Assembly: GCA_030604405.1 (NCBI GenBank)
Contig: JAUVVY010000002.1
Location: 1 to 64,000 of the forward strand
DNA: 64,000 nucleotides
From: a bacterium
Lineage (GTDB): Bacteria > Armatimonadota > Zipacnadia > Zipacnadales > UBA11051
Direction: 5' to 3'
Shown: one piece after another, positions 1 to 8,653 of the stretch
Layout of the letters: each line of letters starts with the position of its first letter
Numbering within the stretch: the first letter of the stretch is position 1
Notes under the pieces: model-generated
What the model saw: only the letters and a program-made list of their open reading frames with translations
Database searches by the model: none
What the model was told of the DNA's origin: nothing
Position numbers and translations under genes: made by a program

Positions 1-166
1 GGCGCGGGCTTGTACCGCGCCGGTCGTGTAGCGCAATATCTTTGCAGGCCACAACCTATTCGATGTCACTTTCCAGCCTGTCAATGCCGTTGTAGGGGCG
101 CAATTCATTGCGCCCAATCAGCGGGAGCGTGGAGGGAGTAGGGCTGGCGCGGTACAAGCCCGCGCC
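1..166. repeat. Inverted-repeat element at window edge
   Basis: A 21-bp sequence at 1-21 recurs as its exact reverse complement at 146-166. Between them, at about 95-114, lies a second palindrome with arms GGGCGCAAT and ATTGCGCCC. No gene is visible in positions 1-225 apart from the end of the MFS gene's downstream region. The nested arrangement looks like a dispersed intergenic repeat. The left boundary may lie outside the window. Confidence 0.6.
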
Positions 167-225
167 CTACAACTGCCTTGCCTGTCCGCTCTTCTAACGC
201 CCCAAGCTGAGCAGTTACCTGAGTC

Positions 226-1392
226 CTAAACTGCGCGGCGGCGGTCGGCGAGGTTGCGCCAGATGAATATGGCGAGCAGGACGGCAGGTATGACAGCAAC
301 GGCACCCATGCCCCAGCGCAAGTCCGCCCGGTCAGCAATCAAGCCCACCATGGCCGGTCCGATGACCCCGCCGGCATTACCCATTCCCGCCAGCAGCGAG
401 AACATGGTGGCCCCGCCACGGGTGAAGTGCTCGGAGGTGTAAGCCAATACGCTGGGCCAGAGCGTGGCCACTGCCAGGCCGAAAAGGACGAAGGCTGCGG
501 CTGAGCCATAGGCGCCGGGAGAAAGCGCGGCCACCAGCAAGCAGCCGAGACACAAGACGGCCGCCACCGATACCAGAACCATGGGGCGCAGTTGCCGCGC
601 CAGCCCGCTTGCGGACAGACGCCCCACAGCCATGCCGATAGAAAAGCCCATCAGAACGACTCCGGCCGGCGCTTCAGCCCAGCCGAAAACCCCGGCCATG
701 TAGGCCGGCACCCACTGCGCAACCGCGAGCTCATTGGCTCCCACCAGAAGCATCGTGGCCAGCAGAATGACAAACAGCGGCTGCGATATAAGCCAACCTA
801 CGCCCTGGCGCTCGGCTCGTTCGGCCTCCGCTTCTACTACGGGCGTGAGCACAAACACAGCGCCACATAGCACAGCCGGCAGCGTCATCACCGGGAAGAT
901 GAAGCGCCACGACAGACCGCAGCCCAGTATCCAGCTCGCCCCGGCGACGGTGGCGACCGCCCCTATGGAGTAGAAGGCATGCAGGAGGTTCAAAGCGCTG
1001 GCACGCGTGTCGGTACAGATGTTGCAGACCAGCGGGCTGAACAGGGCGTCGAGAATGCCAGCGCCCAGGCCTCCCACAACGGCGGCAGCCAGCAGCAGCC
1101 AGTACGTCGGTGCCAGTCCCATCGCAGCCTGCCCGACAATCACCAGCAGCGCGCCGAGGATGATGAAGGGGCGCATGCCGTAGCGATCCGCCAGCGGGCC
1201 GGCCACCAGAATTCCCGCCACTATGCCGGCGAAGCTGATACTGGCGATCAGGCCCATCTGAGCTTGCGTCAGGTCTTCGAAACTGCGGGCGATGGGGACC
1301 AGGCAGACCGCGAGGGTGTTGATCTGGGTGCCCAGGGCGACCATCCCGAGGTAGCTTCCGGCCAACAGCCGTTTGCGGTGTGATGGGGTCAC
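226..1392 (-). CDS. Major facilitator superfamily transporter
   Basis: A 388-residue hydrophobic protein with the about 12 membrane segments of an MFS carrier in the inner membrane. The loop after the second segment reads GPLADRYGMRPF, the family's signature A. The second half contains the related ADRADLRWG segment, consistent with a duplicated six-helix fold. The substrate cannot be told; the FucP/sugar-type MFS group is possible. A TTG start at 1422 is also open, but the GTG at 1392 has AGAGGA 9 bases upstream and removes a polar leader, so it is preferred. The gene stands alone on the minus strand, with a dispersed repeat upstream. Confidence 0.85.
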   Translation of the reverse strand: MTPSHRKRLLAGSYLGMVALGTQINTLAVCLVPIARSFEDLTQAQMGLIASISFAGIVAGILVAGPLADRYGMRPFIILGALLVIVGQAAMGLAPTYWLLLAAAVVGGLGAGILDALFSPLVCNICTDTRASALNLLHAFYSIGAVATVAGASWILGCGLSWRFIFPVMTLPAVLCGAVFVLTPVVEAEAERAERQGVGWLISQPLFVILLATMLLVGANELAVAQWVPAYMAGVFGWAEAPAGVVLMGFSIGMAVGRLSASGLARQLRPMVLVSVAAVLCLGCLLVAALSPGAYGSAAAFVLFGLAVATLWPSVLAYTSEHFTRGGATMFSLLAGMGNAGGVIGPAMVGLIADRADLRWGMGAVAVIPAVLLAIFIWRNLADRRRAV

Positions 1393-1449
1393 TGTTGCAG
1401 TTCCTCTGGGTTGTGTTCTCAAACCCGTGCCCCGGGCTATCCCGAATTA

Positions 1450-1539
1450 TTCACCAACGCGTAGCTCGGCCTGCCCTGAGCTTGTCGAAGGGCAGGTGAG
1501 AACGCGAGTTATCGCGTTCTCAGCTTCCAGCCCGAGGTC
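1450..1539. repeat. Modular hairpin repeat, copy A
   Basis: The centre is a perfect hairpin with arms GAGAACGCGA (1498-1507) and TCGCGTTCTC (1512-1521). Beside it is a second hairpin containing the CTGAGCTTGTCGAAGG-type motif seen in many bacterial intergenic repeats. The outer arms (TTCACCAACGCGTAGCTCGG side and CCCGAGGTC side) match, in reverse orientation, the element at 41680-41814. The DNA between the hairpins differs between the copies. Confidence 0.75.
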
Positions 1540-1622
1540 GTTGAAGCTACCACAGTGTGTTACCTTACGCGGCTGAGCAAAAACAGCTCCGTGCGCCTAC
1601 AAACGGTCTGTCTCCTTTTACC

Positions 1623-2741
1623 CTATTGCTTGGGCCTGAGTTGGAGGTCGTCGAAATAGACGCTGCCCTTTGATTTGCTCCACACAAAAATCTCGTAGAA
1701 GCTGTGACCGAGCTCGGCGGTGACCTCCCAGGAATACGGGGTCCAATCGGCCGCCGGCTCAAAAGCAGGACTCACGACGTGTTGCTGTTTAACATCGCCC
1801 TCGGCCTTGCCAACAAGCGATACCCCGCAATGCTGCTCGCCGTCGGTCTTGTAGTAGCCGGACAAGAGGTAGGTCTGCCCGGGCACGACTTCTACCTGCT
1901 GGCCAACAACGAGATAGAGGCTGCCTGCAATGCCGGTAATCCTCAGGGCACTGCCGCTGCGGCCGGCGCCCTTGACGACGATGCTTTCGTACTTGGTTTC
2001 GGAGTCAGGCCCCCAGCCCGCGATGCGCCAGCCGTAAGGGGTGCCGCCGAATCTGCCTTGTTCGAAATCCCCGTTGCGCAGCAGCGGAGCCGTGCTGAAG
2101 GCGAGTTGGGCCGTGAGAATATTGTGGGCCGGCGTGGCGTCGGGCACGATCAGCGTGACGGTGTGCTTGGTCTCGGGGAGGTTGCCGGGTGAGATAATGA
2201 GGTCGGCGCGCTTGCCATCGGAGCTCTGGTCCATCTGCAGCTTCCCGCCATAAGTGCCTAAAGGCCTGCCGCTGATGTAGGCTCTCACGCGATCGCCAGC
2301 GACCGGATTGAGCCGATCCGCGACAGTGCAGATGATGCTTGAAGGGATCTCCCAGAAGTGTCCGGCGTCCATGGCATCTGCGGCGGGGTCGAGGGCGACG
2401 GCGCCGACACTGGCGGCCTGCAAGGTCGGGGCATCGGTGTCAGGCAGGACGAGCCAGGCGGGCTTGTCAAGGAGAATTACAGCGCGATGGGATGCATCTG
2501 GCGGAAGTGAGAAGGATATGCCATCGGCAGAGCTGGTTACCTCGAGTGGCTTCCACTCGCCGGCACTATTGAGGTACATCGGCTGATTAACGGTGACGCC
2601 GGGCGGCAGTGTAGCTTTGACAGGCACGCTGGCGGACATCGTTATGGTGTGGACCTGGTAATCTGCAGGCGCGCACCACCCGAGATGTGTCACAGCCAGA
2701 AGCGCCAGGAGGGCAAGCGCCATCAGGCCGGCCGTTCTCAT
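1623..2741 (-). CDS. Secreted protein with C-terminal carbohydrate-binding-like domain
   Basis: 372 residues. It starts with a clear signal peptide (residues 1-23, ending near WCA) and is therefore exported. AGGAGG lies upstream of the ATG. The first 200 residues are beta-rich and not recognised. From about residue 215 (LLRNGDFEQG...) to the end there is a CBM4/9-like beta-sandwich, with the typical G-D-F-E start, YLLSGYYKTDG middle and VYFDDLQL end. It lies 48 bases downstream of the heparinase-type lyase on the same strand. That lyase carries a similar NGGFEQ module, so the two probably act on the same polysaccharide and form one operon. No catalytic residues are apparent. Confidence 0.75.
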   Translation of the reverse strand: MRTAGLMALALLALLAVTHLGWCAPADYQVHTITMSASVPVKATLPPGVTVNQPMYLNSAGEWKPLEVTSSADGISFSLPPDASHRAVILLDKPAWLVLPDTDAPTLQAASVGAVALDPAADAMDAGHFWEIPSSIICTVADRLNPVAGDRVRAYISGRPLGTYGGKLQMDQSSDGKRADLIISPGNLPETKHTVTLIVPDATPAHNILTAQLAFSTAPLLRNGDFEQGRFGGTPYGWRIAGWGPDSETKYESIVVKGAGRSGSALRITGIAGSLYLVVGQQVEVVPGQTYLLSGYYKTDGEQHCGVSLVGKAEGDVKQQHVVSPAFEPAADWTPYSWEVTAELGHSFYEIFVWSKSKGSVYFDDLQLRPKQ

Positions 2742-2789
2742 ACGATCTGCCTCCTGTGTTTACCGGCGGACGAGTTTGTCAGGCGGCAG

Positions 2790-5615
2790 CTATCTGCCGG
2801 CGATGGTGTAGATGTTCCCGGCGGCCTTGAGCAGCAGTCTGGTAGGGCCACAGTAGGCCTGCTTAATCGGCCTGGTGCTGAACACCTTCAGGTGGACCTC
2901 TGAGGCAGCCATGCGCGGTGCATGCGGGACCAGGCTGTCGGTCATCAGCACGTGGACGCTGTCGTTCTCGCCGCGCCAGATCGCTACGGTCACCGGCTCC
3001 TCGCGGTCCACTGCGATGATTTTGTTGCCATTGGCCTCAAGGAAAGTGCCCTCCTGGAGGTAGGCATAGTTCCAGCCCGTATCGGCGGAGATGGCGGCAA
3101 AGGTGCCGTCGTGGATGAATATGCGCTCTCCCGCCTCTATGGGGCCGCCGGCGGTGAGCAGTGCGAACTGGGTGCCGCCAAGCATTGCGGTGACGCCGCG
3201 TGCGCCGTCTTCCAGAGCGCTGACCTCGGGTAGCTCGGCAGTCTGCTGTGGTGGCTGGGCTTCGTCCATGATTTCGAAAGATACATCATCGTACCAAGCC
3301 TGGCCGTCGCCGGAGTAGTTGAGGGCGAGGCATACGTTCTCGGTGCCTTCCGGCGCGACGGCTTCGAGTTCAATTCTGGTCCAGTCCGTGGGCGCCATTT
3401 CTTCGCTGGTCTCGCGGGCGAATGATTTCTTGCGGTCGAAGAAGTGGATTACCATCGTTGCGCCGCGGGCGGTGGTGCTTGCGGTCTTTAGCCATATAGT
3501 GGCCTTGAGCTTTGTGCCCGGCTCGATGGGCAGCTTGGGGCTGTAGTAGTAGCCGCTGCGGTCTATGCGACCCGAGGCCTCGCCGTCGTGCTTCACCTCA
3601 GTGTCAATGACATGATTGGGGAGGTCCTCATTGCTGCGAGGGCTCCAGCCCAGCATCGCCTGCTCGAAGCCGCCGTTGCGGACCAGCGATGAGCCGTACA
3701 ATGCCCTGGGGTACATCACGGTCACGAAATCGGCTTCCCGTACTTTGTCGGTATAGGCGCGCAAGAACTGGCCGTACTTCTCTGCGCCCGGGTAAAGCTG
3801 TGCGGCGGTGGTGATGCCTTGTGGCCCGAACATCCAGCAGGCAAGCTGGGCCTTGATGCCGCTGATAGTCCAGTGGTCGCCATCCGCCTGTTCGCAGATG
3901 CTGGACGGCCCGGCCTGCAGCGTGATGTTGTAGCTGTGCGGCTCCGGGGCGGCCAGATGATCCACCATCACGAAGAAATGAGGCTTGAAGTAGAAGATGT
4001 TGCGGGTGAAATCATCAAGCACGGTCCGGTCATCCTTGTTGTAAGCCGGCGCGGCCTGGGCCTGGACGTAATCAAAGGCCTCGCAGGAGAAGAACTTCTC
4101 GATTTTGCCGCCGGTCTTGTGAACCTGGTCGTGGCCCAGATGGGGCACCGTGGTTTCCTGCATGTAACCGTCATCAATATCAAGTACCGCCGAGGCGTGG
4201 CCCATAGTCCCCTGGCTGAACTTGAGCATCGCCGGGTCATAACGGTAGCGATAGCCACGGTCGGCGATGATCCACTCGCCCAGGTAGCTGATGACGAAGG
4301 CATTGTGGTCGTAGTGGTTGTGGCCGATAGGATTATCAAATGGCCCTGATTTGAGGGCCAGGTAGGGAGTGTGGGGTTTGTAGCTGTCGCGCAGGATGGC
4401 ATAGCCGATGTCCACGAAGGGGCGCGAGGGGTTGAAGGTCGGCTGGAGCGGGTTGATGTTATCTGGATTGAAGCGCAAGAACTGGTGCAGCGTTGTGGGC
4501 TTGATGGCGTCGATCTGCTGCAGATACCAGGCGGCCTCGCTGGAGCCACGATTGGCCAGAATTGACATGGTCTCGGAGTAGCCGGCAGTGGGGCTGCCAT
4601 CGGAGAAGCAAGGCATGACGCGGCCATCCGGGGTCATGTGTGAGATGGTGTATGTGGGCATGGTGGTCAGGAAGGGATGCTGAAACAGGTCAGTCTCAAC
4701 CTGGGCGGCCGTCACCGCGTCGAGCACGTGAGCGAAACTGTCCAGCAGATACGTGCCGTAGCCCGGGCCCTCGAAAAGCCCGCCGTCCTTGCCACACAGG
4801 TCAAGGGAGGTCTTGGTGTATTGGATTGCCTTGGCGAGGTATTCGCCGCCGCTGGGGTCGTCGGGGCGGATCGCTACTGCCGCGCAGGCCAGACCCGCGG
4901 TCAGAACGGCATAGCCGTTGGTCTCCGGAGCATAACGGCCGACATCAAGCACGATCATGTCCATGCCCTTTTCAATTAGCGCCTGGCGAATGGTCGCGCG
5001 CTCCTGTTCGGTAAGGGTGTCGTAGCACCAGTCGTAGAAAAGACCGACGCATTTTGTGATATGGCCGGTGTCGAGGCAGGCCTTGATCCTGCCGCCTCCG
5101 TAGCTGGGGTCGCTCCAGCAGTCCCAGTGCGTCAGGTGCATGACGATTCTTTTCGCGCGCTCGGCATACTTGACATCGCCTGTGATGAGGTAAGCGGCGG
5201 CCAGGGCCTTGATGCGGACGGTGATCGCGTCCGGGCGCTGCTCCTGGGTCATGGCGGTCCAGGGCGGGTAAGCCGGCACATCGTCGTGTCGCGGCGGAGT
5301 TGCGTCACTGAGCGTGTACTCCCACGGCACCGAATTGCCGCCCCCGGTTGGCATGTTGACCTTGTAACTGTAAGGCGGCGCGTCGAGGTATCGGTCCGCC
5401 TGGACCAGAAAGCCCTGCCATATCTCGGCGGTGTTGAAACCGAACTGGCTGGGCTCGGTGTCGGCGGCTGCGGCCCGCAATTGGGGCAGCATCTCCGAGT
5501 TAATCAGCACACAGGGATGCTCCAGCAGGCCGGTCATGTTGGTCTGCGCTTCTGCGCTCATGTTGATCAGCCCCAGTAGCAGAATCAGTGGTAGAGATAG
5601 CCCGGGTATTCTCAT
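2790..5615 (-). CDS. Secreted heparinase II/III-type polysaccharide lyase with inserted carbohydrate-binding module
   Basis: About 941 residues with an N-terminal signal peptide (MRIPGLSLPLILLLGLINMSAEA). Residues about 30-380 resemble the alpha/alpha toroid of alginate/heparin lyases (LITGDVKYAERAKRIV, FYDWCYDTLTEQER). Residues 390-640 match the heparinase II/III beta-sandwich, including IGHNHYDHNAFVISYLGEWIIADRGY, with the His-rich stretch expected at the active site or metal site. Residues about 650-780 form a CBM4/9-like module (SLVRNGGFEQAM...WYDDVSFEI). The family cleaves uronic-acid polysaccharides by beta-elimination; the substrate here is unknown. An ATG at 5627 is also possible, but GGAG lies 6 bases before the one at 5615. 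Confidence 0.85.
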   Translation of the reverse strand: MRIPGLSLPLILLLGLINMSAEAQTNMTGLLEHPCVLINSEMLPQLRAAAADTEPSQFGFNTAEIWQGFLVQADRYLDAPPYSYKVNMPTGGGNSVPWEYTLSDATPPRHDDVPAYPPWTAMTQEQRPDAITVRIKALAAAYLITGDVKYAERAKRIVMHLTHWDCWSDPSYGGGRIKACLDTGHITKCVGLFYDWCYDTLTEQERATIRQALIEKGMDMIVLDVGRYAPETNGYAVLTAGLACAAVAIRPDDPSGGEYLAKAIQYTKTSLDLCGKDGGLFEGPGYGTYLLDSFAHVLDAVTAAQVETDLFQHPFLTTMPTYTISHMTPDGRVMPCFSDGSPTAGYSETMSILANRGSSEAAWYLQQIDAIKPTTLHQFLRFNPDNINPLQPTFNPSRPFVDIGYAILRDSYKPHTPYLALKSGPFDNPIGHNHYDHNAFVISYLGEWIIADRGYRYRYDPAMLKFSQGTMGHASAVLDIDDGYMQETTVPHLGHDQVHKTGGKIEKFFSCEAFDYVQAQAAPAYNKDDRTVLDDFTRNIFYFKPHFFVMVDHLAAPEPHSYNITLQAGPSSICEQADGDHWTISGIKAQLACWMFGPQGITTAAQLYPGAEKYGQFLRAYTDKVREADFVTVMYPRALYGSSLVRNGGFEQAMLGWSPRSNEDLPNHVIDTEVKHDGEASGRIDRSGYYYSPKLPIEPGTKLKATIWLKTASTTARGATMVIHFFDRKKSFARETSEEMAPTDWTRIELEAVAPEGTENVCLALNYSGDGQAWYDDVSFEIMDEAQPPQQTAELPEVSALEDGARGVTAMLGGTQFALLTAGGPIEAGERIFIHDGTFAAISADTGWNYAYLQEGTFLEANGNKIIAVDREEPVTVAIWRGENDSVHVLMTDSLVPHAPRMAASEVHLKVFSTRPIKQAYCGPTRLLLKAAGNIYTIAGR

Positions 5616-5771
5616 TGCGTTCTCCATACGTGCAACCTCATTTTAGGTCCGTTTATAGGTATATGCGCCGTGCAGCCGGCGGAATCCTGCGTGCGCCGCC
5701 CGCATGTCGAAAGAAGGTTGAAGTGTAGCCAGCGGGGAAGCAGTCAGTCTGGCCGCCCAAGCGACAACGGA

Positions 5772-5790
5772 CTCGGGCTGGAAGCCCGAG
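5772..5790. repeat. Short intergenic hairpin
   Basis: CTCGGGCT and AGCCCGAG form an 8-bp stem with a 3-base loop in the divergent gap between the lyase and the UroD-like gene (5628-5886). This 'self-describing' palindrome type is a common dispersed intergenic element. There is no T-tract, so a terminator role is doubtful. Confidence 0.5.
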
Positions 5791-5886
5791 CCACGCGACA
5801 ATAATGGAGAGGGCCGGACGTGGGACAGAATGGGCAGAAAGTCGCCTATGCGATCAAAATGCTACTGACATCGGAGGTGTGCTCGA

Positions 5887-6951
5887 TTGGAGTATAAGCC
5901 GGATTGGGAGCAGGCAGCGGAGCGGATGACCGCCTGGTGGGACCAGGAAGTGCTCGACCGGGCCTGCCTCCAGGTAACCGCGCCGCTGCAAACGCCGCGA
6001 CCCATAACCGGGCCTGAGGACATCCGCGAACGCTGGCTCGATATGGAATACGTGCTGGCTGTGGCCGAAGAGCGGATGCGGTGCACCTACTGGGCCGGTG
6101 ACGCCTATCCAATGCTGATGCCCAACCTGGGGCCCGATGCGTTTGCAGCATACATGGGCGCGGAACTCGTATTCTCCGAAACCACAACCTGGGTGAAACC
6201 GATTATTGAGGACTGGGATAATCTGCCGTCGCTGGATTTCGATTTTTCCGCGCCGTGGTGGCAGAAAATGGAGAGCATGTGCTACGAGGCCCTGGAGTTC
6301 GCACAGGGCAAGTTCTTCATCTCACTGCCTGACGGCCATGGCGGCACCGACGGTCTGGCGGCTCTGCGGCGGCCGGAAAGGCTGTGCATGGACCTCATTG
6401 ACAGGCCGGACGATGTGCTGGCAGCGATGGGAAAAATGGACCAGGCCAATACCATCTATTACGAGCGGCTGTTTTCGATTTTCCATCAATACCAGAAAGG
6501 CGCGTGCGGGTTCGTGCCGGCATGGGGGCCGGGGAAGACGGCTACCAGCCAGTGCGATTTTCTGGCGCTGATAGGCCCGCAGATGTCGGAGGAATTCGTA
6601 ATGCCCGGCATTCGGGAGGAAACAGATTTGCTGGATCACTCCGTGTTTCACCTCGACGGCCCGGACGCGCTGGTGCACCTGGACATGCTGCTGGAGATGC
6701 CGGGGATCGAGGCGGTCCAGTGGGTGCCCGGCGCCGGCAACCCGACGGCCAGCGGGTGGCTTGAGTACCTCAAGCGCGTCCAGGCAGCGGGCAAGAGCCT
6801 GTACCTGTCCGCCAGTGGGCCGGGAGAGGTGGAACTGCTGATGCGGGAGCTTGAGCCACAGGGCTTGCTGATGCGGACGGGTGTCGAGACACCGAAACTT
6901 GCCGACGAACTGGTCGCGAAAGTGGCGAAATGGACGACGGATCGCAAGTAG
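5887..6951 (+). CDS. Uroporphyrinogen decarboxylase (UroD)-like protein
   Basis: 354 residues resembling the UroD/MtaA TIM-barrel superfamily. Recognisable parts are YWAGDAYPMLMPNLGPDAFAAYMG near residue 70, the DRPDDVLAAM helix, FHLDGPDALVHLDMLLEMPGIEAVQWVPGAG near 255 and the C-terminal barrel strand LYLSASGPGEVELLM. The start is TTG at 5887, with GGAGGT at 5873-5878 spaced 8 bases; no in-frame ATG fits. In catabolic loci of this kind such proteins are usually not heme enzymes but corrinoid methyltransferase-like or of unknown role, so heme synthesis is not inferred. The stop codon lies inside an 18-bp direct repeat that flanks the element downstream. Confidence 0.75.
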   Translation: MEYKPDWEQAAERMTAWWDQEVLDRACLQVTAPLQTPRPITGPEDIRERWLDMEYVLAVAEERMRCTYWAGDAYPMLMPNLGPDAFAAYMGAELVFSETTTWVKPIIEDWDNLPSLDFDFSAPWWQKMESMCYEALEFAQGKFFISLPDGHGGTDGLAALRRPERLCMDLIDRPDDVLAAMGKMDQANTIYYERLFSIFHQYQKGACGFVPAWGPGKTATSQCDFLALIGPQMSEEFVMPGIREETDLLDHSVFHLDGPDALVHLDMLLEMPGIEAVQWVPGAGNPTASGWLEYLKRVQAAGKSLYLSASGPGEVELLMRELEPQGLLMRTGVETPKLADELVAKVAKWTTDRK

Positions 6952-7130
6952 CGCCGAGGCGTGGCAAGATTATCGGTAGGCTGATGCCGATTACACTGGC
7001 TTCATGCCTATCCCCCTAGCCCCCTTCCCTAGTAGGGAAGGGGGAATCAAAGGGGGTTAGGTGGCACCACGAGCACCACTACCGCTGACTTACCGATGAT
7101 TCTTGCACGCGCCGCAAGTAGCGCCGAGGC
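6943..7130. mobile_element. MITE-like insertion flanked by 18-bp direct repeats
   Basis: CGCAAGTAGCGCCGAGGC occurs at 6943-6960 and again at 7113-7130. The intervening 152 bases begin with GTGGCAAGATTATCGGTA and end with an imperfect inverted copy (reverse complement GCAAGAATCATCGGTA). They contain a perfect palindrome at 7020-7044 with arms CCCCCTTCCCT and AGGGAAGGGGG. There is no transposase. An 18-bp duplication is long for a target site, so a REP/MITE-like element or a local duplication are both possible. Confidence 0.45.
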
Positions 7131-7161
7131 CTTGCCAAGGTGCCGGTTATCGCTTATTGTG

Positions 7162-7407
7162 ATGCTTAGCTGTGCCGGCGGTGTTGCGAAAAGGGAAGTT
7201 GTGGGGCCTACCGTGAACGTCTTCTGGCAAATACTCATCAGCTATATGATCATTGGGTGGCTTATGGCCTTTCCGTCATATCGGCTCGGTCTGCGACCAA
7301 CGGTGGCCATTCTTGTCTTCGCAGTCGTGACCGCATTCGGCCTCTACCACGCCACGGTTGCGGCCCGTGCGTCGCGCCAGCGGCCAGAAGATAGGCAGGA
7401 CAGGTAA
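7162..7407 (+). CDS. Small two-helix membrane protein (hypothetical)
   Basis: A possible protein of about 81 residues with two hydrophobic segments (VFWQILISYMIIGWLMAFP and TVAILVFAVVTAFGLYHATVAA) separated by a short basic loop and ending in a charged tail. The start is uncertain: ATG 7162 and GTG 7213 are options, and none has a convincing Shine-Dalgarno sequence. It ends 7 bases before the stop of the convergent gene. I do not recognise it, and it may be spurious. Confidence 0.35.
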   Translation: MLSCAGGVAKREVVGPTVNVFWQILISYMIIGWLMAFPSYRLGLRPTVAILVFAVVTAFGLYHATVAARASRQRPEDRQDR

Positions 7408-7414
7408 ATCACAC

Positions 7415-8467
7415 TTACTGGCGCTCAGCCAGGACCTGCAGTAGCCGGAGGTCGAGAAGCTCCTCAGCGGCCTTCGCAACGTCTTCGGGCAGCGCCTCTC
7501 CAGAAATGACGGATCGAACGATTCCCTCGGCGAGAGCGATCAGCCGCGTGACACTGTCGTCATTCACCATGTTTTTGGCCGATGTCAGGCCGCGCAGGCA
7601 GTCTTCGACCCAGCGGCCGTCACAAGCACCAATGGCGGCTAGCAGCAAAGCCTCCTTGGCTTCCTGCCGGCGGTCAAATTCGTCGCCATCGAACATAACC
7701 TCGACCGCCGCCACGGTGAGTTCCGCAACCGTAGCAGCAGCCAGGTCCACGTAAGGAGCGTTTTGGACATGCTCCTGCGGCACCGTTTCCCACAGTCCCT
7801 CTACCACTCCCGGCTTGTCCACCAGATAGAGCACGGCGCATACTCGGGCAATCGTGGCCAGTGACGGCATCTCGAGCTGGGAGACGGGCATCTTTTCGGG
7901 AAGTTGCGACTGGGCCAACTGCTCGTCGGTGGCAGAAAGCCTCACTAAGCCGACGAAGACGTCATCTTCGGTGGGAATGTAGCCGACTGAGACGGACCAG
8001 TGGCCGCGAGCTTTGTCGAGTTCATCGAGCTGTAAGTATGCTGCGGCCAGCTCGCGGTGGACTATTTTGGCATCGGGCAACAGGCAGACGGCGTACCACA
8101 AGCCTGCTTGCGCCTGCTGATACTCGCCGCGGCGGAGCGCCCGGATTGATTCCTGAAGGATGCCGGGCCGCTGGGCCAACTCCGACAGCGGGCCAATGAA
8201 GTTGCGGCGCTCAATGCCCAGGAGGTCCGCCACGTCACGGGCAAGCGCTATCTGGCCTTGTTCTTCCCTACTCAACTCCCGTCCCAGCACCATGAGTCCC
8301 ATGGCGGACAGCCGGCCTCGGGCAGCCTCAAGCAGGCCAATTTCCGGGCTCGCCGGGGTCAATCCCGGTTCCAAAGGAAGTGGGATAAGAGGCGGAGGCT
8401 GGGCAACCGCCACCACGACGGACAGGATGAAAGCGGCTGTCAGCAACGGCAGAGCTGTCTTTATCAT
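7415..8467 (-). CDS. Secreted protein with degenerate tetratricopeptide-like region
   Basis: 350 residues. A signal peptide (MIKTALPLLTAAFILSVVVAVAQ) is followed by a proline-rich stretch. Around residues 110-165 there is a TPR-like helical hairpin (ALRRGEYQQAQAGLWYAVCLLPDAKIVHRELAAAYLQLDELDKARGHW). The remainder is predicted helical without a known signature. AGGAGG lies upstream of the ATG. It is probably a periplasmic scaffold or tally-type protein. The gene is a single unit with no co-oriented neighbour. Confidence 0.7.
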   Translation of the reverse strand: MIKTALPLLTAAFILSVVVAVAQPPPLIPLPLEPGLTPASPEIGLLEAARGRLSAMGLMVLGRELSREEQGQIALARDVADLLGIERRNFIGPLSELAQRPGILQESIRALRRGEYQQAQAGLWYAVCLLPDAKIVHRELAAAYLQLDELDKARGHWSVSVGYIPTEDDVFVGLVRLSATDEQLAQSQLPEKMPVSQLEMPSLATIARVCAVLYLVDKPGVVEGLWETVPQEHVQNAPYVDLAAATVAELTVAAVEVMFDGDEFDRRQEAKEALLLAAIGACDGRWVEDCLRGLTSAKNMVNDDSVTRLIALAEGIVRSVISGEALPEDVAKAAEELLDLRLLQVLAERQ

Positions 8468-8580
8468 TATGATTCTACCTCCTGCAGGGGTCTCGGTTGC
8501 GCCTGAGACGTCTCAAAGACTATTCGTCAGGCCTCACGGACTATCCTGCATGGCAAGTGAACAATCAGCGCCGACAGGAG

Positions 8581-8609
8581 TCGATATGTGGTGTGAAGAA
8601 TTCTATAAT
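8581..8609 (+). promoter_or_regulatory. Putative sigma-70 promoter of the rubrerythrin gene
   Basis: A perfect -10 TATAAT lies at 8604-8609. A weak -35 (TCGATA, 4 of 6 matches to TTGACA) lies at 8581-8586, spaced 17 bases. The start codon is 45 bases further on. Confidence 0.5.
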
Positions 8610-8653
8610 CAGCAAGAGACTTTGGAAGAAATCCCGTATGAGGAGGATGAGCT

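Noticed and set aside
5061-5579. Plus-strand frames opposite the heparinase-type lyase
   Set aside because: They are shadows of the lyase gene, whose domains and signal peptide are clear.
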